Assembly: GCF_963678635.1 (NCBI RefSeq)
Contig: NC_087066.1
Location: forward strand, 42,785,369-42,849,368
Length of the DNA: 64,000 bases
Direction of reading: 5' to 3'
Origin: Symsagittifera roscoffensis
Taxonomy: Eukaryota; Xenacoelomorpha; Acoela; Convolutidae
Shown: positions 43,595-54,703 of the stretch, in pieces
Numbering within the stretch: position 1 is the stretch's first letter
Layout of the letters: every line of letters starts with the position of its first letter
Notes under the pieces: generated by a model
Databases searched by the model: none
Seen by the model: the letters and a program-made list of their open reading frames with translations, nothing else
What the model was told of the DNA's origin: nothing
Position numbers and translations under genes: made by a program

Positions 43595-43643
43595 CAAATT
43601 GCGTCGCGCGTGCAATTTGAACCAGCAATCATTTGATTGCTGG
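43595..43643. repeat. two adjacent perfect hairpins
   Basis: CAAATTGC-N9-GCAATTTG at 43595-43619 (loop GTCGCGCGT) and CCAGCAATCA-TT-TGATTGCTGG at 43622-43643. Both are perfect and lie 2 nt apart in a locally GC-richer patch about 600 bp after the PI4KA stop. Confidence 0.7.
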
Positions 43644-44091
43644 GCACCATCACTGCCGGAGCGCCACAATGCCACGAAACGAAAGTTTTGTGATTTGAGA
43701 GAAAAACAACTAATCAAGGTATTTAAAGCTTGTTTTCGCGATATCTTTAGCTTGTAATTAAATGATGCAGCTTTGCGTTTGTGTTATACTTGGTTTGAAT
43801 GCCGAGGACACACATACTCGTGTGAAGAGGATAAACCTTTAAGATTCTGTGCAAATTCTCAGAAAAAAGAAGTTCAGATGTAATTTTTTGTTTAGATTAT
43901 TAAGTTCAGATAATGTTCTTTCTCTCAAGTTTTGATATTAGAGAAATTTTGATATTAAGTTTCGATCAAATAAGAAGAGATTTACGTTGATTTAATTTTT
44001 AAAAATATGTCTCTAACTTCCTTGTTTGTGAGATCATTTAACTCAATGAGTCAACACTAACTTTCCTTGAGTTTATAAGGTCATAATGTGA

Positions 44092-44155
44092 ACAAGGATA
44101 GCCGGTTACTGTGCAAGTAGCACGGAATGTTCCAACCATATTCTTAAAAAAAGCA
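44092..44155. repeat. AGCCGG repeat, copy 1
   Basis: GGATAGCCGGTTACTGTGCA, then AGTAGCAC and GAATGTTCCAACCATATT. Relatives lie at 44585-44650, 48757-48815 (weak) and 61837-61895. The sequence around the second copy (TTTTTCTCGATTCTGG, TCGTTCGAATCACGACTGAT) recurs at 62250-62305. Confidence 0.55.
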
Positions 44156-45492
44156 CAGTTGTTTTTGTTCAAATAAGTGTCAATTTTTTTGTGTGGTTTG
44201 TAGTAAAATGACTAGATAAACGAAAAAACGAGCGAAAAAGATTAAACTTTTTGTGCTGACGTTTTTTGAACATTTTTGATTCCCAAAATTTTGATTCCCG
44301 AAATGGAGCTATTAACGCCAAAGACTAACTTTACTCAACTAAAATATGTCTTCACGTCTGAAATAAAGCGTAAATAAGCTAGTGTAAGCCTGCTCGCTGG
44401 CTTTATTCACTCGAATTTGACTGAAAATCAAAAATTTTAAACTAGTTTTTCTCGATTCTGGAACAATTTTTTGGAAATTTTATGTCGTTCGAATCACGAC
44501 TGATAGGGCTTCGATATGATATAATCTTTCGTTTCATTCCAATGATGGTTTTTGGTACCTTATTTTGCGTGAAAAACAAAAACAAACTAGGATAGCCGGT
44601 GGCTGTGCAAGTAGCACAGAATGTTCCGACCATATTTATGAAAAAATAGAAAAAAAGTATTTTTTATTTTTTTTTATTTATTTTTGTTTATAGTGCGTGT
44701 TATGAATCGTGAACTTTACCGTCGCGCATAGAATAAGTGAATTAGGCATGCTCGACAAAGTTTGTTTTCAAAAATGAAAACCACACAAAAAATGAAAAAA
44801 AAAACATTTTTAAGTTTTTTTTAATTTCTGATTTTATACAAAGTTTTTTCTGAATGCTTTTTTGTCAAAGCAGCGCTGAAAGAAACATCAAAAACCAGTT
44901 AGTTTTCATGATAATAAAATCAAATTTTGCGAGCCTAAAATTTAAAAAAAAATAATTTTCATAAAACAAACGCTACTCGATCGTATTTTAGCTCGACATT
45001 TAACTTAAAAATCGAAAATTTTAAACAGGTTTTTCATGACAGCAGGAAAATTTGTTGGACATTTAAAAAAAAGAAAAAAAACTACAACACATTCGAATAC
45101 AAAAATCCTAGCCATTTTCAATGGTTGGAACAAAAAAACCTAAGCTCATTTGATGGTCTCCCAATTTTGTTGCCTTCATGAACAGTCAAAAGCGATTGGA
45201 CAATTTTGATTTAAAAATTATACTCGGTTGTCTCATACGGGTGAAAAACAAATCTCTTACTCCTCCTAAAATTGTTTTAACAGAAAGAATGAGGTCAAAT
45301 ATAAATAGCTAGAGTAGAGCCATGTAGCTTATATTAAAAATGTATTTAACTTTTTACAAATGCATGCAAGTGTCTTTTAATCGGGATTCAGACTTTTTTC
45401 CTTTCTACAACTTTTCCTACAAATCATACTTGCTTTTCTTATTTATTTATTATGAAACCTTGACAATTTCCAGGTTCATACTTACTTGGCCT

Positions 45493-45880
45493 AGTTATAG
45501 CGTGATTACCTGTGCACTCTAAGGCAGAGAGCTCGAGTCCCGGATGGTATTTGTTCTTCTTTTCATTATTTATGAAATTGAATTTTTGTTCTGGCTTTCG
45601 TTTGTCTGCTCAAGTTTGGTCGGCTAAGTTGCCACATCGCGGATTATTTTGTGAGGTAGGAAATTTTTGTTATAGTTGCAAGTGTTGTTCGTTGTCGTTT
45701 GAGGGCGGACTTAATTTTTTTTCGAAATCATTTTTTGGCTCAACTGGTATCTGCTCAAGGATTGTTGTCTTTGTTTCTGCTTCGTTAATTTTGTTCTGGC
45801 TATTTAGATATTCAAATGCTTTGCTAGGCATGTTTGCCTAGAATGAACTTTTATCGAGACATAAGAATTATTTGGTACTC
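45493..45880 (+). mobile_element. tRNA-headed repeat, family H
   Basis: A tRNA-like head (TTATAGCGTGATTACCTGTG, then GCTCGAGTCCCGG at about 45531-45543) is followed by a body with GTTGCAAGTGTTGTTCGTTG, GGCTCAACTGGTATCTGCTC and CGAGACATAAGAA. The body recurs at 51540-51700 and 55000-55300. Confidence 0.55.
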
Positions 45881-45906
45881 ACTTATTTGGTACCCACTCA
45901 TTTTGA

Positions 45907-46109
45907 ACGTGACTCACTTTTTAAACACTCATTCGACAAAACACAAAATTTTGAAAAAAACATCGTCGACGAAACAAAGTCGAAATGGATTAATGTAAAA
46001 AAAAACTAGGGCTTTTTTACATTTATCCATTTCGACTTTGTTTCGTCGACGATGTTTTTTTTCTAAATTTTGTGTTTTGCCTAATGAGTGTTTAGAAAGT
46101 GAGTCACGT
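45907..46109. repeat. 203-bp near-perfect foldback (inverted repeat)
   Basis: The left arm begins ACGTGACTCACTTT at 45907 and the right arm ends GTGAGTCACGT at 46109. Arms of about 95 nt pair almost throughout: the inner CATCGTCGACGAAACAAAGT is matched by ACTTTGTTTCGTCGACGATG. Few mismatches are seen (for example TTTTTAAAC against TTTCTAAAC). The unpaired centre is only about 10-15 nt. It may be a foldback or MITE-like element or the source of a long RNA hairpin. Confidence 0.85.
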
Positions 46110-46666
46110 GGGGACTTAGAAGCTGCTTCAAATTGCTTTCGGTCGATCCTAGGTTAAAGCAATTTATTGTTCAAGATCTCCTTTATACTTTTCAAGCAAT
46201 TTCCGGAACCCAAAAAGGTATTGGGATAATTCTCTGCAAAAATATAATTTCTGTGATATATGCAAAGCTACTAGCTATCGGCTAGTCCTGCTTCAAGTGT
46301 AAATTTGTTTGTTTTCCTCATTCGTATATCTATACTAAGCTTCGAATAAGAATTTTCGTAGAACCATCCTAAACATAGTGCTGTTTTCAGTCATATTTGG
46401 TTGCATGATCCATTCTCAAAATGGAAACTCTTCTGGTTTTCAATGCAAATTTTCCAGTATAGCTTTGGAAATTCTAGAGCGAGCAAGCGAATCAGGCCAT
46501 GTACTATGACCTTCTAATTGATTTAGTTTCAAACTTGCACGCTTCCTTATCTTATCTTATCAAGATGACGACATTTTATGGGCGAAGAATGTTATTCATA
46601 ATTCACTCAACATAATTGATTTAAACTTCTTCCGCCTGATTATTATTCGGTGTTAAAGATTTTATA

Positions 46667-46862
46667 ATGACTGATTCTCAACAAGCTTCAGGCAAGGATA
46701 GTAAATGGATTCAAAATCTCTACACGACAATTAAGTCCCCTGCTGATGAGCTGACTTATTACGAGAATACAGCAAACGAGTATGAACAAACTCTGAAGAG
46801 TCTCAACTATTCCGCTCCTGATCACTGCATGAAAACCTTGAAGAATTTTGAACAAAAATCAG
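46667..46862 (+). CDS. METTL27-like gene, exon 1
   Basis: Encodes MTDSQQASGKDSKWIQNLYT through NFEQKS; donor GTTTGT in phase 1. Similar in length and phase to the exon at 60797-60989. Confidence 0.85.
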
Positions 46863-49800
46863 GTTTGTTGATCGAAATTTACTCTTCCAAAATCTGAATC
46901 CATTTAGTTCGACCAATTTTAAACGGGTAGATATCGAGGTTTTGTAACAAAATGGCAGAGTTTTATTTGTTTCACCGAATCTTGAACTTTGTTATCGCTC
47001 CTGTTTATGCTGATGACTGACATCTACTTTGGTTTTGAAACTCATTTTTCAATCGGAGCTCATATTTTGTTCTAATATGAGCCCGAAAGCTTATCGAAAA
47101 GATTCTCTTCATTTTTGCGCAATCAACGCTTGTTTCTATGAATTGTAACTATATATTTCAGTAACAATGTACAGCTTAATTTTTTTAGGTAATTTAAGGT
47201 GATTGATTAGCATAAATTGTATCAACTTAATTGAAGCGCGTTCATGCCTGCCTAGAATTTTTTTTTCTAATATGTGTGAAAGACTTACTGAGCAAAAGAG
47301 TGCTCAAATTAATGCTCAACAAGTTAGTCCTCAATTTCAGCATCTGTCTGCAACTCTAATCTTTTTGGAAAATTGATAGCATGTTGGATTGATTTTAAGG
47401 ACTGAGAGTACTACGGCGCAGTTGTGAAGACAAATGACTTCGACTGTGGAGGTCGGGTTTCGATTCCCGTATATTGCAAATTGTTTATGTTTTTCAAAGT
47501 TTTTTAATCAACAATCCTATTTTTTAATCAACAATCCCTTTTACGATTATGCTTGCCACAGGACAAGCTGCTTCTTTCCTGGGTTAAAACTTACTTCAGC
47601 AATCTAGTGGACTGCTTAAAAAGTGTTCGTTCATGACACGCTGTTGCAAGCCCTTTTGCACGTCTCTTTTCTTTTTGGCTTAGTTTGTTATCTTGTTGAG
47701 TTTTTGCTGATCATTTTTGCCGTTTTTGTTATTCGTGTTTACGGTTCGTATGAAATCAAAAGTCAAACGTTAAATTGAGCGTGTGACGAAGAGCTAACGC
47801 ACCTGCCTAAAAATACAAAGGTCAATGGTTTGAATCCGGCCAGGAAGCTGAAAATTGTCCGCGTGTCAAAAATCTTTGCTGGACTTCTGTTTTTCTGCTT
47901 TTTGAGTTAGCGTAGCCTAATTTTAATTTGCCTAAAATTTTAGCACTTTTTACTCGAATTAAAATTTAGTTCAGTGTTTTGGGAAAGTAGTTGAGTTGCA
48001 AGAAGTTTTGACTATTTTTTTCCTATTTTTTTTCATGATGTTTCTGAACATTTTTGGTAGTTCTTTTCTTTATAAATTCAACGAGTCTTCTGTGCATTTG
48101 GTGCAGTGGTAAGACCCATGCGTGAGACGATACATCGCTGAAGTTTGATTCCAACCGGGACCTCTTTTTGTGGGAAGTGAAATTTTCGAATAATTTAGAC
48201 TTTCATATCTGCTAATGTGCCGGCTTAGGTCCCGCTGAAAGGTTCGGTTTTTATAAGCATTTTGCAAGCTCTTCGTAAAATTCCTAACGGAGCAGGTAAA
48301 ACGTGTTCCAGGAATTTTTTGTCCTTTTGCAATTTTTTTGCTTACGTTTTTTTCAGTGTTTGATTTATCTTTTCATTTTCTGGTAATCATAGCCATTCAC
48401 TTTGTATCGCAAGTGAAGCGAAATTCCGCATCTTTTTAAAAATTAGTTACTAGCTATAGTGTTTTCTTACGTTGTAAAGCTCCCTTTTACCATTTTTGAT
48501 TTGCTCACGACGTTCTGCGTCTCGTATGTTAATAAGATTTCAGAGATCTAGTGAACTGTTTAATTGTTCGTTCATGACGCAGCATAGATGGTTTGATTTC
48601 CGGCTGTTGCACTGCACGATCCTTTTGTAGCTTTTTTGGCTTAGTTTGTTATCTTGTTGAGTTTTTAAAGATCATTGCCGTATCTTGACGTTTTTATTCG
48701 TGTTTGGAAGGTGAATTCTAGGCTCTGTGTTAACTCCGGAGACTAAGCAAATGTAAAAAACTAGCCGGTTGCTGTTCAAGTAGAGCATAAGGATCGTAAT
48801 ATGGTTATCATTTTTGAAAAAAAAAAATCTTGTATAAAAACTTGTCTTGAAGGAGAAATATGGGACCTGAAAATAGGAACTGTGAAATAAATATCATTTA
48901 CTTAAACGCTAAATTTTTCCCACGAAAATGAAAATTTGTCAGACCTGTTTTTCTCGACACCGGGAGTTTTTTCCGGAAATTTTCTTCGCAGCTCGAACAT
49001 GGAAAAGCCTTGTATACAATATATCGATTGACCAATTACGACGTTTATTTGTGAACTTGGATTTGCGTGAATACTTACACATTCGATTCCCAATTTTTCT
49101 ACACCTTTGGTCTGTCAAATAATTTTCCGGTTAATGGAACATAGGACTCAAAAAAATGGAGGAAATTGAAACGACAGGCATATCAGTATGCTTGAAAATC
49201 AGACTACATTTCTAATAGTATGAAAGAAGATGAGTCGTGAAGAAATGATTTTTGTACTAGAAATTGATGTTTCCAATAATATGAGAACCAATTTCAACTC
49301 TTACTTTCTGAAAAGAATGTCGTCTGAAGCTTTTTTTCGTTAAGCGGAGATACGCTAAGGGCGAGAAGCCCCATCTGGCAGCAGAACGTAGTAATCATGA
49401 AATCACACCTCAAATTTTTATCCAATAATTTCAGGGTATTTGAGTATAAAAGAGTCCTTTAACCTATGCACCAATGCTTTTTTTCTCTTTTTAAATACAA
49501 ACGTTATCAGGCAGTAAATTGGTTTTATGAATATCTACTTTACCTTCGCCACCGTTTTTATAATTTTTTTTATAAAGTATGCCAAGTATTAAAAGTACCT
49601 GCGAATAGTGATCTAAAATGGAACCATTTGTTCTAATTGACCGCCTAATAATTCTTATTTCTTGCACTTTTTTACAGTGCGCTGTTAATTGTGCCCTGTA
49701 AAAAGCTTGTTGACATTTTGCTGAGTAACAAAAAAGCTATTTAGTTTTCTGTCCAAGGAATTCACACGGAACAATTAGCCTAATACAAAAGAAAGGATTT

Positions 49801-52800
49801 AAAAGCATTTTTACAGTGCTGGTTAGATCATCAGCGTAATCTACTAGAATGCACGAAGTAAGATGTATATTTGGCATATCAAAAGCTTTTGAGAGAAAGA
49901 GGTCCGAATAAGATGCTTTTATTGTTCCGACTTTCGTAACGAAAGTAACTGAATATTTGTGCTCGGGGTGGGTTTTTTTCTTCAGACAAATATCGATTTT
50001 TTGACGAGATTTGTTATATCATTCGAACGGTATTGTTGTCATGAGCTTAAATTTGAAAAGATATTTCACCTGTGATCATTTTTCGTAAAGTTATGGGGGT
50101 ATAAAAATTGTCATTTTGGCCGATTTGAGACAATTAACGCGCGATATATTTCTCGCTATAAACGCGTAAGCGGAGATTTAATCCGTCATATAAATCTTTT
50201 CAAATTGGTTGAAGGAAGCTTATTTGCCATAATTGATTTGTTACTAGGAGCGATATTTATCACTTTTTACTTATTTTGGCGTCTGGGGGATGATTTTCAC
50301 AAAAATCTCAAATTTTAAAAAAAATTCATTTTATTACATTTAATTTTTTCATGATGTTACTTATGTTTGCTAAGCTATCAATAATTTTTTTTTCAATTTG
50401 AGTTTCAATTTGACTTTTGATCATTAACTATTCAATTAAATTTCCGATAAGCTCAAATAGCATGAAATCGTATTAAAATTTGAATCTTATCCAGTTAATG
50501 ACAGATTGTTTTTTCGGCCAAAAAATGTTAAAAAATTGAAAATCATTCGCGACAACTACATTGGCATAAGAGGAGCTGGCGCTGGAGTGAGACATATGCA
50601 GTAAAACTAAGCCAAAAATATACGCCTTGTAAAACACATTCTCATGAAGCGTTTGGTTTTTTAACTGTTCATTTTCCTATTTGCAGGTACACTAGTTCCT
50701 AAGGATGGCAAGTTCATTGACATTGGAGCTGGCACTGGCATGAGTGGGGAAGCTTTGAGGAGGGCAGGATACACTGGACAGATGGATGCCCTGGAACCCT
50801 CTGAGAACATGTACCAGGTGGCCAAAGAGAAGAACATATACTCCAATTGGTTCTCTGACCTCATCTGGCCAGATAAAGTAAGATTGATATCCTAGTTTTT
50901 AGACCAAGTGAACAACCCCCTCGTGTATGTCCCCCTAATATATCAATAAAGGGTGGAGGTCGTTCACCTTGTTACAAATAATCTTTTTCAACCAATCAGA
51001 GTCCAGCGTTTAGCTTGCTGGCTGACTCTGTAAATTTGTGATTTAGTTTTGGGGTGGGGATCGTTCACTTGGTTAGTCTGAAGGGTGGATTGTTTTCATG
51101 GCGCGATGAGTCTTTTTACATCAATTATGTGCATTGGTTTGTTCTCAATATCATTTGCCACGTTTGCAACTAATAACGTACTATATGCAATTTCGATTGG
51201 TCTTGAATGGACGGCAGCTCTTTCAAAAAACGAAAAGAATGTGGAATTGATTATGCTTTGTGAGATATATGTTCTGAAATAAAAACAGCTGAACGTTTTC
51301 CAGTTAGATACGTTATCTACAAATAAAGATACTGGGCCTAATAAACCTGAACGTTATCGGCCAATAAAGCTGCAAGTCCTTTGAATGTAGCATCATGGAG
51401 CATTAAGTGTTTACGTTTGCGATTAGCAAGCGTTATCAAAGCGGAGTGAAGACTTTTTTCGGGTTAACAACTAGTTTAACATGCTCTGAACCTGACATGC
51501 TGAATTTCATGAAAATTCAAATTTAACTACCGGGTACTAATTACTACAGGGTAGTTTGAGGTGGACTTGAAACTTTTTGACGTTTTTTTTTACATAAAAT
51601 ATTTTTTTTTCGGCTCAACTGGTGTCTGCTCAAAGATTGTCGGTCTTGTTTCCTCTTCGTAAGTTATGTTCTTTGCTAATTTGAATTTCAAATGTCTTAA
51701 CACAGGTGCTGCATTTTTAATTCATCAAATGAACCGAAAAGTTTTATTTGTTTCAAACAGCAGTACAATGATAAAAAGCTCGGTTTCAGAAATTTTCTAA
51801 CTCAAAGTATCTCGCAATTTTATTGAAATGCATAATTTGAACATAATTTGGATTTATGGTTTCCAATTTATTACATGCAAAATTGTGGCTTTTTGTATTT
51901 GGTGCTACTTTTGCTGCATCGAATTGGCAATTTATTAGCATATGTAGCTACCTTATTGGTGGCTAGTTTTTGGGCATTTGAAGCCTCGGTGGCTGAGTGG
52001 TGAGTGCAGCAGACTCCAATTTGCTTGGTCACAGGTTCGAATCCGACACGTTGCTGAGTTTTTGCTAATTCGAGGCTTATTTCTACTTTTTTATTCAACT
52101 TGGTGAAGCTGCTTTTTGGTCGTGTTGTCGCAAGTGAATTTTTTGAAAGATTTTTGTTAACACAATTAACTGAATTAAAAGTCACAGAAAAGATTTTACA
52201 AAGCATGCAACTCGGTGTTCACAAAGAGAAACAAAGAAAAATTTCCCCTCGATATTGGAATGTATAGCTAGATTACAAAAGTGGCTACCGAGAAATGTCT
52301 GCAGTAGCTTTTTTTAACTGAGCTTTTAACTCTTGAAACTTTGAATAAATGGGCTTCTCAAATACAGCTAAATCCCTTAAAAAACACCAAAAACGTCAAT
52401 ATGCGGTTAAACTGAGAGCTACAATATCTATATATGAATGGCCGTAAATCGATTGCCTCAAATTGCGAATTGTCTAGGTTTTTAAAGTTTACTTTCTAAC
52501 TATAGTATTTTCTTGCATTGGAAAGCTCCATTTTACGAATTTTGCTTGTGATCGCGACGTTTTGCTCCGTATTAGTGGTGTACTGGTCACATCTCTACTG
52601 CTCGTACTGTTCTTATTTTAAAACGTAATAAAGACATCTTTGCCAGAAACACTAATCAGTTCCAATTCACAGATCGCTTGGAGGATTCGGAAACTACCAA
52701 TTAATTTTGCTTATTAAGTTTTCTAAAAATTAATTTGATAGTTGGTGCAACGTACAGTTTAATATTTATAGTCGATTGTTTCTAAATTTAATCCTTTCTA

Positions 52801-53577
52801 GACATGTTTTATTAGCCAAGAGGTTAAATGAAATAAACATGTTCTGCTGAAAACAAAGTAGCCTTCTTTGATAATAAAAAAATCCCCTGAATGACTATTA
52901 AATAAAGATGAAATTTGTTTCAGGAGACGAGTGTACCGTCCGATACATATGACCTCGTGTTTTCTGTTGGCGTCTTCAACAATCGCTCGACCACGTAATA
53001 TAAAAACTAATTTTTTGCTCCTTATTTTAAAATCAAATCACTAATTAAAACCGGTTATATACCAGTGAAAGGAGCAACCAACGAGTTTTTCAGCTGTTTA
53101 CGGAGAACCAATCGTTTTTGTGCTCCTTGTATTTTGCTTTATTAAACAAAGAACATCGATATTCTTTATCATAAAGTGCATCTTTTTGCGTTGCTTACGT
53201 TGTTTTCAGGTAATTCACTATATTTTTATAAGCAAATTTTAAAGTTTTTGATCTGAACCGTTTGTTTTTCTTATTTAGGCTAGGCTCAATAAAGTTAGGG
53301 TTTTGGACATGGCTAAAAACTTTTAGAATTCATGAAGGAATTCGTTCATTTTGTTCTTATCAGTAGCAACTGTCTTGGAGAAGTGATACGAATGGCCAAA
53401 CCCGGAGGCATCATAGCCATCACTCACAATTACGACTACTGGGAGGGGGACTACAAACATGCAGTGAACAATCTAGTCGAGCAGAAGACAGTTGAACTGA
53501 AAGCTTTGGAAATATCATCGGAAGGAGAGTATTATGGGGAAAAGACAGCTTGTGCTTACATTCTGCAGAAACTATAA
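46667..53577 (+). CDS. METTL27-like (WBSCR27-type) SAM-dependent methyltransferase, four exons
   Basis: Coding exons 46667-46862, 50687-50877, 52924-52994 and 53367-53577 join in phases 1, 0 and 2 to give 222 residues. The N-terminus has ELTYYENTANEYEQTL, the lead-in helix of this family. Motif I FIDIGAGTG lies at residues 75-83, the acidic residue after strand 2 is E102 in ALEPSE, YDLVFSVGVF lies at about 138-147, then MAKPGGIIAITHNY. These mark a class I Rossmann methyltransferase. The substrate of METTL27/WBSCR27 proteins is not well known, so none is given here. The last intron has a CAGTAG tandem acceptor, so one extra serine may be included. A paralogue starts at 60797. Polyadenylation signal AATAAA at 53654-53659. 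Introns 1 and 2 are 3.8 and 2.0 kb and full of SINE-like repeats. Confidence 0.9.
47405..47750 (+). mobile_element. tRNA-headed SINE, family J
   Basis: A tRNA-like head with GGTTTCGATTCCC at 47456-47468 (one base longer than a strict box B) is followed by ATATTGCAAATTGTTTATG and a body whose later part (TTCGTTCATGACAC, GGCTTAGTTTGTTATCTTG) recurs at 48538-48705. The segment after the head is also similar to 52440-52570. Confidence 0.5.
47776..47845 (+). repeat. tRNA-like head
   Basis: GTGACGAAGAGCTAACGCAC, then box B-like GGTTTGAATCC at 47827-47837 and GGCC. The acceptor stem is not closed. Confidence 0.5.
48092..48165 (+). repeat. tRNA-like head
   Basis: Box A-like TTTGGTGCAGTGGTAAGAC and box B-like AGTTTGATTCC (48142-48152). 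The flanks do not pair as an acceptor stem. About 240 nt later stands a decayed hairpin-family 3' end. Confidence 0.5.
50687..50877 (+). CDS. METTL27-like gene, exon 2
   Basis: Encodes TLVPKDGKFIDIGAGTGMSG through WFSDLIWPDK, with the SAM-binding loop. Acceptor CTATTTGCAG, donor GTAAGA, leaves in phase 0. Confidence 0.9.
50878..52923 (+). other. METTL27-like intron 2, repeat-rich
   Basis: 2.0 kb, phase 0. Mainly the hairpin-ended composite at 51413-52140 and a family J fragment at about 52440-52570. Confidence 0.65.
51413..52140 (+). mobile_element. hairpin-ended composite element, copy 7
   Basis: The 5' stem-loop ACGTTTGC-GATTA-GCAAGCGT (51413-51433) is followed by TATCAAAGCGG and TTCGGGTTAACAACTAG. 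Then comes a family H body (51540-51700) and a segment collinear with 34676-35178. That segment has a good class II tRNA-like head at 51983-52050: GGTGGCTGAGTGG, and a perfect box B GGTTCGAATCC at 52034-52044. The end keeps TTGTCGCAAGTG but lacks the terminal hairpin. It shows that repeat modules found separately elsewhere can be joined between the family ends. Confidence 0.62.
52924..52994 (+). CDS. METTL27-like gene, exon 3
   Basis: 71-nt exon encoding ETSVPSDTYDLVFSVGVFNN and RST. Acceptor TTTGTTTCAG, donor GTAATA (weak), leaves in phase 2. Confidence 0.82.
53367..53577 (+). CDS. METTL27-like gene, exon 4 (terminal)
   Basis: Encodes NCLGEVIRMAKPGGIIAITH through AYILQKL and a stop at 53575-53577. 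CAGTAG at 53361-53366 offers two acceptors 3 nt apart; both keep the frame. Confidence 0.88.
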
Positions 53578-54087
53578 ACTATTTTCGAAAAACTTTTATA
53601 GTTGTAAATTCAGGTGCTCGTTTAGATGTATGCTCCCAACGAACTCCGTGTGAAATAAACGTCAGACCGATCAGCAATAAAACTAACGTACATAAAAAAT
53701 AAATTACATCATGAATGTTCGTTTTTAACGGAAAACTAATCAGAAAAATGTACAGTCACGGGGCAAGAAAGTTGTCCCAGTTTTAACCGATAAAATGAGC
53801 GAATTTAGCTTAAAATTTTTCTAGTTTTATTTGTAGGTACCTGAGATTTAAGGCTGAATTTTTAACATATGACGAATATACATACGGATTGCAGTTTTTA
53901 ATGGCGACATAATTTTTTCTCCACCAGTAAAAATTCAAAAGGTTTGAAACCAAAAATTTTTTGTAACACGAAATAAAAAAGCAGTCTTTATATACAAAAA
54001 TTACCATAATCAGAAATTGAATAATTCCATAACTTAGTTGGCCTAGAGGAAAGTTTCTAAAGAAAATGCACATACAAAAGCTCCTAA

Positions 54088-54215
54088 ACAAAACACTTCA
54101 ATACCAAACAGCCCAAAAAGTCGGTGAAATAGAGGGAAAAAAATAGTTCAATAACAAACAGCCCAAAAAGTCGGTGAAATACAGGAAAAAAAATAGTTCA
54201 ATGGCAAACAGTGTG
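54088..54215. repeat. short tandem repeat, about 57-bp unit, 2-3 copies
   Basis: The unit TTCAATAACAAACAGCCCAA, then AAAGTCGGTGAAATA, then an A-rich tract occurs twice fully. A third copy stops after TTCAATGGCAAACAG. Confidence 0.7.
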
Positions 54216-54703
54216 GTTTAAGGTCGCTGGTGGAGGCGTGTCAATAACCGACTCTAATTTTCGCATCAGTTGGAAAGCTCTCATTGGTGTAGTTATCAGT
54301 TGGAAAGCTCCCTACACATTGGTGAGACTGCGGCGTTCACTTTTTTTTCTTTATGTTGCTTCGACAAAGGCCAATTCTTGGCGTACCGGCATCAAAAAAA
54401 CAATCATTACTGGTGACTGCTTTTCTTAATGTTTTGTATTGTACTAAGTTTTTATTCAATTTCATACTTTTTGGACTGTTTTTTATGGAACTGTTTTTCG
54501 AAGACACGCTTTTCAAAATGCCATTCTTCGAGCGTGTAACATGCTTGCTATAAGGTGCTTCGGGTATTGTGACTCAAAAGGTTTAAGGGTTAATAATAAC
54601 CACGGTCTTTTTTGTATCTGACTTTAGAAAATTTAACACTGATATAAAAAATGAATAAAAATGAGGTTGGTAAAGTTTTGCTTGTCAAATAATTTCTATT
54701 TTT

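Larger units (their letters stand above)
42990..46666. other. intergenic, PI4KA to METTL27-like gene
   Basis: A likely PI4KA polyadenylation signal AATAAA lies at 43168-43173. The rest holds two adjacent hairpins (43595-43643), repeats with GGATAGCCGG (44092 and 44585), a tRNA-headed repeat (45493-45880) and a 203-bp foldback (45907-46109). No gene is seen. Confidence 0.55.
46863..50686 (+). other. METTL27-like intron 1, SINE-rich
   Basis: 3.8 kb. It holds three tRNA-like heads (47405-47470, 47776-47845, 48092-48165) and a direct repeat pair (47590-47745 and 48538-48705; shared GGCTTAGTTTGTTATCTTGT). It also has a decayed hairpin-family 3' end (TGTATCGCAAGTGAAGCG at about 48403-48420) and a perfect hairpin ACTTTCGT-A-ACGAAAGT (49930-49946). 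Confidence 0.65.
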
